Below, one piece after another: positions 43,350-57,880 of a stretch of DNA of 64,000 nucleotides. Made by a program: the position numbers and the translations under genes. The DNA is from Odontocerum albicorne (Eukaryota > Arthropoda > Insecta > Trichoptera > Odontoceridae), in the NCBI GenBank assembly GCA_949825065.1, contig OX463863.1, forward strand, positions 17,965,240 through 18,029,239. Reading direction: 5' to 3'. The notes under the pieces were generated by a model. It was not told where the DNA came from. It was given only the letters and a program-made list of their open reading frames with translations, and ran no database searches. Numbering within the stretch: the first letter of the stretch is position 1; every line of letters begins with the position of its first letter.

Positions 43350-45791
43350 TAGCGGTCGCCAAAGTGGTGGTGCGCGAGAAAATTTCGCTGGTCCTCAGAG
43401 AAATGTAGACATTATTTGCATTTTTTAATCCACAGCAAACCAATCCGGAAAAATAAGAGAGTTGCACGGATGAACGATGCATGGAATCATGACAATCTCG
43501 TAAGACGTGTAGCTAGCTGCATTGAACATGTTTTGTCTTACTCTCGCCTCGTTTCGCACTCTTCTAATGTTTCACAGTGCGACTCTTCTTTATATATTTT
43601 ATAAGCAATATTAATCTCTGTCCACGCCCCCGCACATGGATGCACTCCTAAAACATATCGTCGACTCCATTTCGCAGCAATTTGCATATATTCGTCCTTT
43701 TTTCTATGGTTTCTGTTTATCCGCGCGTTCACTCTCCTGTTTGCGCCTGTCGCATATATCAGTTGGTGTGATAAAGGTGCGGCCTACGGACATATTGAGT
43801 TCAGTATAAAATATATTCAATTTATTAGTTGGGTTATTACAAGTATGGAGGTTTTTGTGTATTTTCTTTTGTACGAGGCATATCCAGAAAGTCAGTGTAC
43901 TGAATTTTTGTAGGTTACAATTTTTTTTATTTAAACAAAAAAATTACGTGGTTACCCTATTACATATGTAAGCTATTTTTCGACATAGTCGCCATTCCTC
44001 TCAATGCCTCTCAAAGCACTCATTCTTTGTTTTGTGAGGGTTGTGTTTGAAGGAGAGTTGCATGAAGAACTACATACTCTGTTCACTTCATTAGCCGGGT
44101 AGCGGGTAGAACAACCAGCTCTGAGATTTTTGAAGCACTGAATAGTTATTTCCTGGAACACGAAATTGAATGGAAAAAATGTATTGGGATATGCACAGAT
44201 GGTGCCGCAAATATGACTGGACATCTTTCATGAATTGTTGTAAAGGTGAAGAATGTCGGTCACCCAGACATTTTATCTACACACTGCATTATACATCGTG
44301 AACGACTTGCAGCGAAAAAAATGTCCCCAGAACTACACGAAGTATTTTCAAATGTCATTGAAATTATAAAGGAAATTCGACACAAAGCACTCAATTCTCG
44401 AATATTTGAGGCACTTTGCGAAGAAATGGATTCCGAGTATACTCATCTTCTTCGTCGTGCTGAGGTGAGATGGCTGTCGAGGGGCAAAATATTGACGCGA
44501 CTATTTGCCTTGCGGGAAGATGAAATTATTTCTCCAACAACAAAATAATCCAAAATTGCAAAAGTTCTTGTCCGACAATGAATAGCTAGCAAAGCTCGCA
44601 TACCTGGCAGATATTTTTTCGCTGTTAAATGAACTAAACATATCCTTGCAAGGATAACTTAAGGACGTGTTCACACTACGAAGTAAAATGAACTAAACAT
44701 ATCCTTGCAAAAACAACTTAAGGACGTGTTCACACTACGAAGTAAAATGAACTAAACATATCCTTGCAAGAACAACTTAAGGACGTGTTCACACTACGAA
44801 GTAAAATGGATGCGTTTCAAAAGAAGATATTTCTGAGGCAAACGCGGTTGGTTGAAGACGATCTGCAAATGTTTTCCAATTTTGATGAATACCATACATG
44901 AAGGAGACTGATGTTAACCAGCAAGTGGAAACACTAGTTCAAAAGCACTTGGAATCACTCACAGAATCTTTTGCTCGTTATTACCTAAAGAATGAAGATC
45001 CCAGACATGGAAGTAAGTGGATAATAGATCCGTTTGCAGCGAACATTCAGGATAGTAATTTAAGCATGCATCTAAAAGAAAGTCTCATCAAATTATCGTC
45101 CGACGATACTCTCAACGCTAAATTGCATTCATCCTTATCAAGATCTCAATTTTGGCTTTCCATAAAAAGTGAATACACTTTGCTAAGTAGTGAAAAGGCG
45201 ATGAAAATTCTGCTTCAATTCTCCACAACTTACCATATTTATGTGAAAAGGCCTTTTCATCTGTCACAGACATCAAAACACGGTACCGATCTCGGCTTGC
45301 AATATGGTAAATACAGTTCTCTTACAGTAACACCATTGGTTCCAGATATCCATAATCTTCAAGCAAGCCGGAACATCCATCTCACTAGAAATGTGTAATG
45401 CTTAAAGTTTAATATATTTAAACCATCTTTTAATTGTTTTGTTTTTACAATTTTGTAAAAAAATTGTAAGTATTTAAATGTAAAAGTGTTTTATCTACAA
45501 ATGTGTCAAATTTGAAATTGATATACAACCCATTAAGTGAGATATTATTTTTTTAAACTCCTCTTACCACGAAAGATACCATACATTATGGTTACGGGAA
45601 GGTTAATAAAGCTTTTATAATTTGGTTACAATTAATAGTTTTATTTTATTAACTATGTTAGGTATATTTTATGTGTTTTTTGATCACTCTTTTGTAAATA
45701 TATTTAACACTCAAAAATCCTATTAGTGGTCCGCGGGATTTAAAATTATGAATTTGGTGGTCCGTGAGGTCGTTAAGTTTGGGGACCGCTG
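43350..45791 (+). mobile_element. hAT element relic, copy 2
   Basis: Same termini and imperfect 8-bp flanks as copy 1. Includes the truncated mariner end (43874-44008, minus), the broken transposase (about 44011-45396) and the 59-bp triplication (44627-44803). It differs around 44080 (CTGTTCACTTCATTAG against CTGTTTTTATTAG). Confidence 0.75.
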
Positions 45792-45991
45792 CTGTTTGGT
45801 ATATTGCCCACATTAGCAAAATCGCAGCTAACGGGGAAAAAATCAGAAATTTAACTAAGTATGAGGCAATATCCCATATCAAATTCTGAACCATAATCCA
45901 TAAGAAAAAATACAGTAAACCATTTATTTCAAAACAAATATCGACATAATGTCTTCTTTAATTTTACAAAATGCTAGGGTTTTCTAAGCAC

Positions 45992-46083
45992 AAAAGCAGT
46001 AAAACGTGATTCATAAGCAAAATGACAGCAAGTGCCTATGAGTTTGCTGCGTTTTTGCTTATGAATCACATTTTACTGCTTTT
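45992..46083 (+). repeat. 92-nt near-perfect hairpin, copy 2
   Basis: Identical to the hairpin at 22618-22709, including its single arm mismatch. Confidence 0.75.
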
Positions 46084-46115
46084 TTGTTTATGAATCATGA
46101 AATTTTTAAGCAGCT

Positions 46116-46385
46116 ATGAAAAACATAAAAGTACAGTTTTCTCAAAACTTCATCTGTCAATCCCAAGCTCCCTACTCTGGAGGCCCAGAATATTTATGTA
46201 TATCCCTTCATTACAACTTTATTAAATATCTCATCGGAGTTATATACTGTCCTCCTAATAATTATTATTTTGACGAGTTTGAAAAACTTCTTGAAGATCA
46301 TACTCCTAATTTCAATACCACTCTCATAATGGGAGATTTCAATACATGCCTAAAAAAAAATGACGGCCGACAGTTTTGGGGTTAA
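46116..46385 (+). pseudogene. LINE endonuclease fragment, copy 2
   Basis: As 22742-23008 but with the normal CPPNNYY, one codon longer. The linker piece follows at about 47499-47684 after the same interruption. Confidence 0.65.
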
Positions 46386-47498
46386 ATCGTTTTTAACATA
46401 AATTTAATTTGTTTCAGTATCTTATATTGTAATTTTCAGACTTGTTAATAATTTACCAAACAAAATACAACGAGATAAGAAATATTGCTTCATAAGAAGT
46501 GAACAAATAGTGCAAATGTAAGCGAAAGAAGAAGATCAAAGAAAGTATGGTTGGATTATGAAAATGGATTATTGAAAGAAGGTAACGTAAAAAATCGGAG
46601 AAATCGTAAGAGTTTTATGAAAGGTGTATGGATGTAGAAAAGGCGAAGGATGTGTGTCGAAATAAGAGAATCTAATGTTGTGTCCTCTCTGCCTACCCTA
46701 ATAAGGAAGTGGCGTGATAGTATGTTTATTTTCTTCAGAAGAAAAAATTACAAAATATAATGCACTGGAAATTTTCTAGAAGTATGATACATTATTACAA
46801 AAACAAACTAGATATAGAATCGAATACGTGTGTATCTCGAGTGGCAAAAACTACTTAGCACAAAAAAAAGGGTGACTCGTAGTCGATATGCGATATTTTT
46901 AATAAAGAAGTAATAGAAGGGATCAACGTGAGCAAGAGTTTATATAAATATTATTTCAGTTCTAGCCTTTAGTCAAGCTTTCAGAAAATGAGCTGATCGA
47001 ACTAACGATTCGGTCAGTATACAAAGAAAACCCCTATTTAAATATGTATCACGAAAACAGTGATAAATGCCGAAAAGGTTATGGATTGCAAAGTTGTTCA
47101 TAAGCTTTCATTTGACGGATATCATATTTTATATACTCGTATGTTTTAATAGGGTGCAAATTCCCTCATATCCGAAACAAGGATGAGTCAACATGAAGTA
47201 CCACTGGCCCCAGACGAAATATCTGAAGAAAGCCACAAGCGACCGGTAAAAAAAAAATATAATATACAATACTTAAAAATCATAAATTAATAATTGATGT
47301 TATGCTTAATTTATTTTATTAATGCCCGTTACAAAGACATCGTGTGAAATACATTTTAGGTAATTAAAATTAATCAAATCTTATTTTAGATCTAGTATTG
47401 GAGAAGCGTGATTGTCAGATATGACTATTCTCTAATTGAATATCTAATATCGAAAAAAAATACGGGCCTGAGAATCATACAGTCAATGCACCTCTCAT
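46386..47498. other. Interruption of the LINE relic, copy 2
   Basis: Same unassigned AT-rich sequence as 23009-24122, with a few substitutions and a run-length change near 47455. Confidence 0.3.
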
Positions 47499-47684
47499 GG
47501 ACAAATTGGTGCTCCAGGCTTCTCGCATCATGATCTGATATATATCTCACTGATCAACCACGCTCCGAAACTCTCAAAAGAGAGAAAACTCCTGAGAAGC
47601 TTTGGACGCATCAACAGGGACGCCTTATTTTCCAATGCAAGCGAAGTTGATTGGTCGGCCATCGAACGACTGGATACTATAGAT

Positions 47685-48551
47685 CAGTGGTCGCCAAACG
47701 GTCGCTCGCGAGCGGCATTTCGGTAGCTCGCGTAGGATATTTTATCATATTTATAAATTTGCCTCTCAAATTTTATTATTGGACTCCGTAATTAAATATT
47801 TCTCGAACTAAATTTCAATGAAATACTTAACAAGTTGCCGTTGTAATGTGAATTTCTTAGTAAAACAGAGAAGCAGTCAGCGATGCATTACAGTGGGAAC
47901 TGCGCCATACACTTTTTCTCTCTCTCGCAGATTCACACAGTTCCACGCGACCGTCAATGCTTAGTAATGAAACTTGTTAAAATTATTAACAAGGTAAAGG
48001 CTCGTGCTCTCCAGAGACGCTTGTTCAAGGCTCTGACATATGAGCTAAATTGCCAGTATGGAGACCTCCTGCTCAACACAGAAATCCGTTAGTTGAGTAA
48101 AGGACATGTTCTTCGTCGTTTTAATGAACTTCTACATACAATAGTCGAATTTTTCAAAGAAAGTGATGAAACCTACTCGGAGCTTACAAATTTTGAGTGG
48201 TTGCGGGATTTTGCCTTTCTTGTGGATGTTACAGAAAAATTAAATGAACTGAATGTTCAACTTCAGGGACAAGATAAACATTTTGGGGAAATGATCTCTA
48301 AAGTACAGGCATTTTCCAACAAACTTACATTCTGGGAGCACAACCTAAGTCGTGGAGAAGTTAAACATTTCCTCTGTTTGAAAGAGAAGCTGGAAAAAGA
48401 AATAAATCGTGAAATCTACAAAGGAGAAAATCATGTCCAGATTCTTTCAAGCTTGCGAAAAGAGTTTGATCTGCGGTTTAGTGATTTTAAAATAGTTGAG
48501 CTGTTTGGACAATTTGTTTCAGCTACTTTTATTAATTTTGACATTGAATAA
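47685..48551 (+). mobile_element. Second hAT element, copy 2, with an extra nonsense codon
   Basis: Left end CAGTGGTCGCCAAACGGTCG. The transposase frame 47883-48551 is now broken by TAG at 48090-48092, where copy 1 has TGG within RWLSKG. This mutation arose after the duplication. Confidence 0.7.
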
Positions 48552-49045
48552 CTATTTCCTTCATTATCGACGCTATTCTTCCTATCATAACACATATTAT
48601 AAATTTTTCTTTGTCTACTAGCAGCTTTCCTAGTGTATGGAAGAAGGCTCTAATCATTTCGACCCCGAAAATTGGCTCACCCACGTCATATAAAGATTTT
48701 AGACCCGTATCTATTCTGCCCACATTATCTGAAGTTATTGAAAAAAATGTTCATATACAAATTGACTCCCACCTTAATAAATTTGAATTGTTTCATCAGT
48801 TGCAGTCAGGATTTCGTCCGGGACATAGTACCACTACCGCACTGGTCAAGATCACGGATGATGTGAGACGTGGAATGAGCTTTAAGCAGCTGACATTGTT
48901 ATGTCTGTTGGATTTCAGCAATGCATTCAATACTGTAGACTTTGATCTGCTTATGGCTCGAATGCGCTCATTACGATTCTCTGAATCGGTCATTGTCATG
49001 TATTTGCATTTAGTGCTGAATCGGTGGGTGGGTTTTGCCTTATAA
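48552..49045 (+). pseudogene. LINE reverse-transcriptase fragment, copy 2
   Basis: As 25176-25669, but with the family-typical GFRPGHS in place of GFCPGHS. Confidence 0.8.
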
Positions 49046-50976
49046 CCTCTGAGTAGGTTTTTGACGTTCTTCGTTAGTTTTGTTTTTTGCAACTTCGGCT
49101 GGAGTTGCCTCTGACATTTTCTAGGATTTGATCTTTTTTCCAGCATTATGATTTTTGGGGTCACAACTTTGGATTCGGGTATGTGGTTAGGTTAAGAATT
49201 CACCCTTGGCTCGGTAATATGTTTCCCAACTCCAATGGTTTTACTTCCCTTCATATTCACTGACACTTTTACAACTATCTAAGGGCTACTATCTTCGCAC
49301 GCAGAGATGCTATTGTATTGTCTTGTGTTTGAGTAACTCAGTTTGATCATTCTCACAATTTTCTAGACTAGAGATTTTGCAAATGAGAGATTTTAATTAT
49401 CTTTTCAATTCCGATACAACTCCGGTAAATTCCACGATAATAGCAGCACTTGGTCGAGTCATTTTGATATATTAATATTAAATATTTTTACTGGCACATA
49501 TGACTTTTTTGTCAATTTTCGACGAGTTGAACGAAGTACGCGGCACTAAAAGTATGTTCGGGTAGAAAGCGCATCAGGTTTAATACCAGTTTGGTGCTAG
49601 TGCAGATATAGCTCTCAGGTGAAGTGAAGATCAGTCTAGGCACAGCTTTCAGGTGAATCCAATTCACCTGGCACGGCAGCCGGGTGAAGAGTGAATATCT
49701 GGTGGAGGATCCACCCGGCACGGTAGCCGGGTGAAGAGGGATTTTTCTTTTATTCCGAGTCCAACATTTTATGTCGATCACGAAGTAATATTGTGGACAG
49801 TGTAAGTGGTCCGCTTATTGTGTTGATAATTTGCCCAACTAGTTTGTACCATCACATTTCCGTGACAGTCGCGACTGGAATCGGTGAATCTCATCACGAC
49901 GGGTATCTAGTAGACAGGTGACGCCTATGGGCACATCAGTATAATCCTTAACTTTTAAACTTTTCAGGGATCCATATCTAGAATATGCTTTTTTCTGGAA
50001 ATTTTGCAACGCAAGGAAATCACTGGGATGATTTGTTTAAATGTATAACATAATTATCAGCAATGCTGTAATATGTAACTTGTATTTTATTTAATATCTG
50101 GATTAGTTCTGTAGATTTTTCTCTGATAGAGAATTATTTGGTGACAGGGAGACACTGTTTTTTACAGGAACTGTTTACTTATTGACTTGCGGGCAAATAG
50201 CCATGGTGCAATGTTACAATATCAGAGCTGGCAGAGAGATCAGGTCGTCATTTCATTCAGCTCTCCGAAGAAATTTCAAATTTTTAGGTTATATTTAAAT
50301 AAAAAATGGCGCCAAATACTTGTGAATTCATAATATGAAATGTTTTCAATATTTTTAGTATCTCAGGGATCCCTCAGGTCATAAATCAGAATTAAAACAA
50401 AAAAACCTTCTACTGTAATAGTTGTTTTCAGTCTCTCTCTCTGTGGTTGCAGTCCTAAGACTGGTTTGCAGCAATTTCAACTCTTCTCCTCCATTCCTCC
50501 CTGTCCTCCCTGTTTTCAGTGCGACTTTATAATTTAATGTTTACTTACATGAAATGTGTTCCCTGGGTAAAATAAATTATTTGTGATAGCAATGTGCTAG
50601 TGTTCTTTCTTCTTGAATTATGGCCGTGAACTCCTGACGTATTTGATTTATTAATGCTACTCTCTCTCTCTCTCTCTCTCTTTGAATAATGGCCGTGAAC
50701 TCCTATATATGAAGGAGTATACGCCAGTGTCCAGTGATGTCAGCTTCATAGTATCTAGGTAGTTCTATTCATATGGGCGACACGGCACATCAAGCAACTC
50801 GGCCCAGGACTACTGTTATCTAGTGAGATACTATGGAGTTAAACTATTTTACAACTAAACTACATAGTTTACAACTAAATAAATATTTACAATAAGATGA
50901 TAGTTAAATGTATATGAGCGAGCGAATGATTTAATTTCGTATCGATATTTATCATATATATTATACATATATTTAA
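49046..50976. other. Unassigned repetitive stretch, copy 2
   Basis: Matches 25670-27600: the GC-rich doublet at about 49672 and 49718, the CAGTCCTAAGACTGG repeat near 50450 and a (CT)n tract at about 50659. Confidence 0.35.
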
Positions 50977-53900
50977 TTACAGGTTAATTTTGTTTTTGTT
51001 AATAAAATGAGTGATGCTATTCAACATGGAAATTTTATTGAGGCTCAACAGGTGGGGAAGATTTGCGGGGAGTAATATTTTTGTTTGTTTTTTAAAGATC
51101 AAAGGGAAAGTATTCAGAGAACAGGAGAAGAAGATATGTTCAAGATCTCCCTCCTCCTGGCCACACTCTCATAAAGAAGAGTTCCTTATATCTAGTCTGG
51201 CCAGGTGGACAGGGGAACAGCAATGTCCAAAGCGTATTCGGCTTATAGTTGTCGCTTCTCTCCGAGTGCTTCTATAATTGGAAAACCAGGGTTTGATTGG
51301 AATGTAGGATTGAATTGATGCATATCTTTTTCCCCTAGTGCGGTTCGAGGCATTCCAGTAATTTGTCCACTCCTCCATCATCGAAGAGCGCGCCAAAGGT
51401 AATAAGTCTTGTGCAGATGTGTAATTATATTTGTCTGTATTTCCTGTACAGGTTGCCTCTTTAGCTAGAGTATCTGCTTCTTCGTTACCCGAAATGCCTC
51501 GATGACTAGGAACCCAAGCCAGGGCGACATCAAGGCCCGCCTCTTCAAGGTTGTATATAGTTTCCCTTATATTAAGTGTTATACTATTTGGGGATCGAAA
51601 TGGGTTCTTTCCTATTGCTTGAAGGGAACTTAGACAGTCTGATACAATTAAAGTGTTTGGGATACTTAATTCTAAAGATGTTTGTAATGCTTCCAAGATT
51701 GCCAATTTCTCACCAGTGAATGAAGTTGAAAATTTGGGTAGTTTAATTTTTTTCTTGATATTTAAGCTTTCGCAATATATTGCTATTCCTACATGTTCCT
51801 CATTAGCAATCTTGGATGCGTCTGTGTAGAAGACAGTCCAGTCACTCCAATGGGTGTTAATGTGGTTGATGAAATCATAATTGGCGTGATAATTCGACTT
51901 ATCAATACCAAAGGATTCAACAATGCGTGGATTTATAATTAAAGCTTGAAACGGGGTGCAGTATAAAGGAGGAATAGGGGTTTTTTGGACTACCACATTC
52001 AACGATGAGAATTTACGATAACTTTGTATTAAAGGGGGGAGTGTTTTGTTTCTCCAAAATATGTTTGTGGGAATGAGATCTGAAAGTGATTTCAATTTAC
52101 GCAGAAGGGGGTGGGATGTTGTTTTGTATATATTGAGGAAGTATCGGGTACCTAAGAACTGTCTTCGGAAGCAGAGCGGTGGGTCCACACATTCAACCTG
52201 TAGGGCATTTGTCGGCGTAGATTTCATAGCTCCAACTATAATTCGAAGGGCCTGAAATTGAATAAGGTCTAGTTTATGGAGGATATATTTGAAGGTAGGG
52301 TCCAATAAGAATGACCCATAATCAAGGTGGCTTCTGATGAGGGCGGTATATAGAAGTCTCAAAGTGGTTGGGTGTGCCCCCCACCAGACTCCTGATACTG
52401 CGCGAAGAATATTTATGTTTTTTTGGCAGGTTGATGCTATGTTTTCAGCGTGATTTTTCCAAGATAACCTGGAGTCGAATGTCATTCCGAGGAATTTGTG
52501 TGAAATGTGGTGGAGGGAATTGTTTAATATTTTTTCTGCTATTTTAAAGGATTCATTAGACGCGTAAACCACGATATCATCTGCATATTGTAATACGACG
52601 GTATTGAGGGGAACCAGGTGAGCAAGATCTGCCGTATAAATGTTATAAAGGAGGGGGCTAAGGACTGATCCTTGCGGGAGACCCCTCCAAACGGTTCTTG
52701 TGAAAGACACCTCCTCCACTGATAGAAAGATGGAGCGTTCTGATAAAAGGTTAAATATGAGGTGGGTGATTTTGTTGGGTATTTTTTTGTGTAACATCTT
52801 TTGTTTTAAAATATGTAAAATGACATTGTCATAAGCTGAGGTAATATCTAAGAAAGCGGCTATGAGTGGTTTTTGATAAGTAAATGCGGAATGAATATCA
52901 GTAGTGAGAATAGCTAAATTATTCATAGCACTACGTGATTTACGGAAACCAAATTGATTAATATCCAGAATTTTATTGTGTTCTACAAACCATTCAAGGC
53001 GGTTTTTAATAAGATGTTCTGTGATTTTTCCCAAAGTTGATGCAAGGGCTATTGGTCTATAGGAATTTCCATCTGAAAGATCTTTACCCATTTTAGGTAT
53101 TGGGATAATTTTAAATATTTTCCAGGACTTGGGAATTTTTCCTGTATTAAAAATGCAATTGACCAGTGTTAGATAATATTTCCTGGTGTAGGGTAGGGTT
53201 TTCACTAAAAAGGAATATGGGATGTTATCCAACCCTGGGAAGGAGTCCTTTAGGCTGGACAAAACCATGTTGAGTTCATTTTCTGTGAAGGGCGCATCTA
53301 GAGGATGATTATGAGAGGGGAGAAAGTATGTATATGGCACGTCATATTGGGCTGGCGATGAAGAAGGAGCAATTTTATTCAAAAAGGTGTGAACCCAACA
53401 CTCTGTTGGTATTTTATGTAAGCGGGTTGAGTAGATGGACCTAAATTTCTTCACATTCTCCCACACTGTTGATATTGGAGTTTCTGGCGAAAGGGTGTGA
53501 CAAAACCGTATCCATCCATCTTTCTTCTTCTTAGAAAGCAAGCGTTTTGTGACGGCTTGTACTTTACGAAAAAGGAGGAAGTTTGTCTCTGTCATGTTAT
53601 TTTTATAGGATTGGTATACTTTTTTCCGGGATTTAACTGCATTTGAACACTCTTCATCCCACCATGGAGGTGGCTGTGGCTTAAAGAAGTGAGGTTTTTT
53701 AAGGGGGATGGAGCAGTGAGCAGCCTGGATCATCAACTCCACGAATTTATCATACTGAGTATGAAAATTTTTATGTGTCGGCCATTCTAATTGTTGTATT
53801 GAGGCATCGAGGGAGTGAGAGAATTTATTCCAATTGGCTTTACGGGCGTTAAATTTATAACAAGTGGGGTTAATGAATGGGGGGTGAGGTGATGGAAATG

Positions 53901-54544
53901 TAATGATTATGGGGAGGTGATCACTCCCGTGGGGATCAGGCACTACATTCCACGATAGCGTAGGGGCTAATGTAGCTGAACATATGGATAGATCTATTGC
54001 GCTTGAACTTTGATTCGGGGGTGTTAAGCGGGTGGGTGATCCGTTATTCAGTACGCAAAGTTGAAAATCGTCCAGAATATTCATAATTTCAGCTCCAAAT
54101 CTACATGCCCTAGGTGATCCCCATAGCGTGTGATGGGAGTTCATATCCCCAAGTAAGATGATGGGATGAGGTAGTGTTGATATTATATTTCTAAGTTGTG
54201 AGATGATGATGGATGACGGGCGCGGGATATAAATTGATATATACGTAATATTCTGGACTCTCGCAGCGACTGCATTGAAGCTGGCGTCCCGAGAACCCAG
54301 AACCACTTGCGTATATGGAATGGAAAAGGGCTGCTCCACCCCTTCCATCCGCCCTATCGTCCCGTAGCCACGAGTACCCGGGAACATTAAATAATGTCCC
54401 CGGAGATAGCCATGTCTCCGAGACGGCGGCCAAAGATGGGCAGAACTCACCTAGCATCAGGAGAAATTCAGCCTTGTTGGAGGGGAGGCTACGACTATTC
54501 CATTGCAATATTCTTGATGATAGGTGAGATTTTCTTTCGGCCAT
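50977..54544 (-). pseudogene. LINE ORF2, copy 2, frameshifted by an 11-bp deletion
   Basis: Carries the inherited TGA (51169-51171). In addition, 11 bases (ATGATAAGATG in copy 1, about 30948-30958) are missing after 54323, shifting frame within the endonuclease domain between GGAALF and PYTQVV. Substitutions include D to N (SAMNNLA) and T to A (NIASTC). RT and RNase H regions are otherwise intact. Confidence 0.88.
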
Positions 54545-54553
54545 TTTTAATAT

Positions 54554-56053
54554 TTAATTAAGGGAGGTCGGTCCGGACCTTCCTTGTATTGCATCTGTTT
54601 CTTCAGATGTGTTGATTTGGTAAGTTAAATTTTGTGTTTCGTTTAATATTTCTTTGGCAACGTTGGACGGTATATGAGGAGAATTGTATAAAAGACCAGA
54701 GATGAGTGATATGAGTTTATTTAATGTTGAAAAAATGTTTGTATCTAGTGATTGTGCAGTGATTGGAGTGTCTCGAGGGAGGCCACATCCATTAAGAAGA
54801 TTTGTGTTTGGACGCCATAAGAGGCCCTCAATCTCCCTCTTCGTCGAAGGAGTGATATGAGGGCGAAAAGTGGGACCTGATGGTTTGGTGGCATTTAACA
54901 TTTTTGGTTTCCACGACTTATGGTGGTTAGCAGAGGGTGTATTTTGGGAAAGTGGGTGCGAGATTTGTTCACCGTGTACCGTAACTTCGGCGAAGGATTT
55001 CACAGAGGTTGGGGTGGATTTGGATGCTTCCTGGTAAGACATATTCTGATCAGTCATAAGGCGTTTTATGTTTGTTTGTCTAGTGAATTCCGGGCAGGAT
55101 CTATCCACTGCCGTATAACGCCCACCGCATGTAATACATGTTGGAGCCGTTACGGAGCAGGTTTCACCTAGGTGAGATTGGCCACATTTGAAGCAACGTG
55201 CAGATGATCTGCATTGTTGCTTCGTGTGTCCAAAACGGAGGCACTGGTAGCACTGTATGGTTGGGAAATAGTACTTTTCTACCACTAAAGAGTTGTAGAA
55301 AGCATAGACCCTCTGAGGTAGGACCTGTCCGTCAAAAGTTAGTACCACTGTTTGTGTAGGGACCCATGTCACACCATCTGAGTTGGTTATTTTGCGGTTA
55401 AGTCTTCTGGCTTTCTGGACTCTTCCATAGCCATCCGGTACTTCCAGGTTTTCTATAATTTCCTCCTCCTTCCATTCAACCGGGATTCCTCTTACGAGGC
55501 CCATTTTGGTGACCATGAAAGAAGGAATAAATTATTTAAATCCATACTCGGCAAGGGCTCCATTTTGAAGGAAATTATTAGCTGATGGGAATTTATCGAA
55601 AGCTACAGCCAATCTATTTCGGCCTATTAATTTTATGCCGTTTCTTGGCGAAATGTCCGGAATTTTATTTTTTTTAAGAAACATCCCAAAGGAAATTGAG
55701 TTGATGGATGTTCCTGGTGACTCTGAAGTTTTTTGTACATGTACCACGTAAGGGGATCGGTCATGTTTGCCGTATTCCCTTACCTGGGGATGAGACGGGG
55801 TTGTAGGGGGTATAGGTGAGGATGTTGTAGGGGTTGTGATTGTTTGAGGTATTTCAGATGGTACATTAAGAGGGGTTATCTTTCTTTCCGGCGATTCCTG
55901 GCGGCTCCCTGGCTTTAGGTTCCTCGTTCTCTTTCGTTTAGTTTTATTTTTCACTTCTGTGAAGGACGAGACCAGGATTTCCTCTTCAGTCAACAGCTCA
56001 CTATCAGAGTTTAAATCTGGTGGTTTGGGATCAGGAGGTTTGTGTGGAATCAT
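54554..56053 (-). pseudogene. LINE ORF1, copy 2
   Basis: Same 500-codon frame and same TAA (55532-55534) as copy 1. The knuckles are identical. One visible substitution is Ser to Phe (NIFSTLN). Confidence 0.85.
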
Positions 56054-56331
56054 TTTGCCTACGTACTAAAAAAAAAGAAAGAGAAAAAAAAAACGACACG
56101 AGGAAAAAAAAATTTGAAGAGAGAAAAAACAAACTACCTACCTTTGGATCTACGATGAAAACAACCACAAATATGTACACAATCTAAGTTAAAATACAAT
56201 ACGTATATGAATAATGGTAGTATGAACGATTATTTGTTATATGATCTAAATTAAGATGAATTTAGTGTAAAAAAAGTTAGTATTTTTTTTAACCAAAAAT
56301 GCACAACTTTCCCGGGCCGACGACCAGAGAG

Positions 56332-57840
56332 AATCCTTAATGCTACTCGGCTAGACAGCAAGAATTTGCGTCTATGGTTTTTTTTCTATGTAACATGCTC
56401 TCTCTCTCTCTCTCTCTCTCTTGGAATAATGGCCGTGAACTCCTATATATGAAGGAGTAATACGTAACTCTCTCTCTCACTCTTTGAAAAATGGCCGTGA
56501 ACACCTATATATGAAGGAGTATACGCCAGTGTCGTCAATAAAGCATGGCACATTTTGACAACCCGCTTTTGCTAAGCTTTGTCGTATTTTCATCCATATG
56601 CTGGAATTCACGACCATTATTCAAGAACTCCTGATGTAGTATTTCATTTATTCAGGGGTATTCTCATTTGGATTTTTTTTAAATAGATTTTTTTTCACTG
56701 TATTTTTCTATAATCCTTTCTGAGTAATTTTCAGTAACAAATGTTCAAAATCTTGAAAATTCGATAAGCTATGAGGGTTGTTAGTCGAAAAATGACCTGA
56801 GCTTCGCAACTTCGCAACTTTTGTATTGTTGTGGCAGTAGCCTTATTTTCCAAAAAATCTTTAAACAAGTTTATATGGCCCTAAAATTGCTGATTAACAG
56901 TAAGTTGAAAATATTTTCTTTAATTCGTGTAAAAATCGCACTTGAAACTTAACACGCGTTTCCTGAAAAATCACTTTTTTTTTATTTCCCCATAATAACT
57001 CCAAAACGAATTACCTGATTTTAATGAATAAATGCTTATTCTCTTTGTTTTACCTCTCTCTATAGGCGGTACTATAATTATTTCAATCGATTCATTTTTA
57101 CGATTTTTTTCACTTCTCTAAAAACAAAAAAATGGATTTTCAATTTCAATAAGCCGTCATTTTTTTTTCTAATTATTATTTTTTTAATTATTCTAGTACA
57201 GGTCATAGCCTCATGTTTTCTGAATAGAACTGCTTTGAAATTTTCATCTTGTACAACAGTCACAATTACGTGCATAATGGACCCCTCTATGTACGGGCGG
57301 CTTAATTTCGACTTAATAACAAAAATATTTTTTTTTTATGATGAAATTTTATGAAAATGTTCTTAAAATATAAATAAACATGTCAAAAAAAAAAACAATT
57401 AAAAAAATAATACCGTCTTAACTGCTACTCGGATAGATAGCAAGAATTTGCGTCTATGGTTTTTTTCTATGGAATATGCGTAACTCAATAAAGCATGGCA
57501 TAATTTAACTCCGCGCCTTGGCTTAGCATTGTCGTTTATTCATCCATATATAGGAATTATTCAAGAAGACACCACGTATTGTGCGCATACTCTAAACGTA
57601 GAAGGTCACGGCTATTATTTAAGAAGGTAGAGACACCGCGCATACTCCATCAGATATAGGAGTGCATGGCCATTATTCAGGAAGAAGAGTGTGTTAGTCC
57701 TGTCAATTAGGTATTGCTTTGATTGTTATTCATTTTTCTATATTTGCGTTTCTTTATTTTTTGCCAGTTGATTACGTTATCGATTGAGAGTTTAATTCTG
57801 ACCGCTTCACATTTTGACCGTTTCACGATTATTTTGCAAC
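56332..57840. repeat. Short-motif repeat block with (CT)n tracts, copy 2
   Basis: Matches 32967-34474. The (CT)n tract near 56398 is longer than in copy 1, and a G run near 56655 is shorter. Confidence 0.45.
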
Positions 57841-57880
57841 GAACCGTCAGGAAAGAAAAAATATATACTTCTTCCCAGTG

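Larger units (their letters stand above)
50977..56331 (-). mobile_element. I-clade non-LTR retrotransposon, copy 2
   Basis: Duplicate of the element at 27601-32966, not an independent insertion: flanks and shared lesions are the same. Confidence 0.88.
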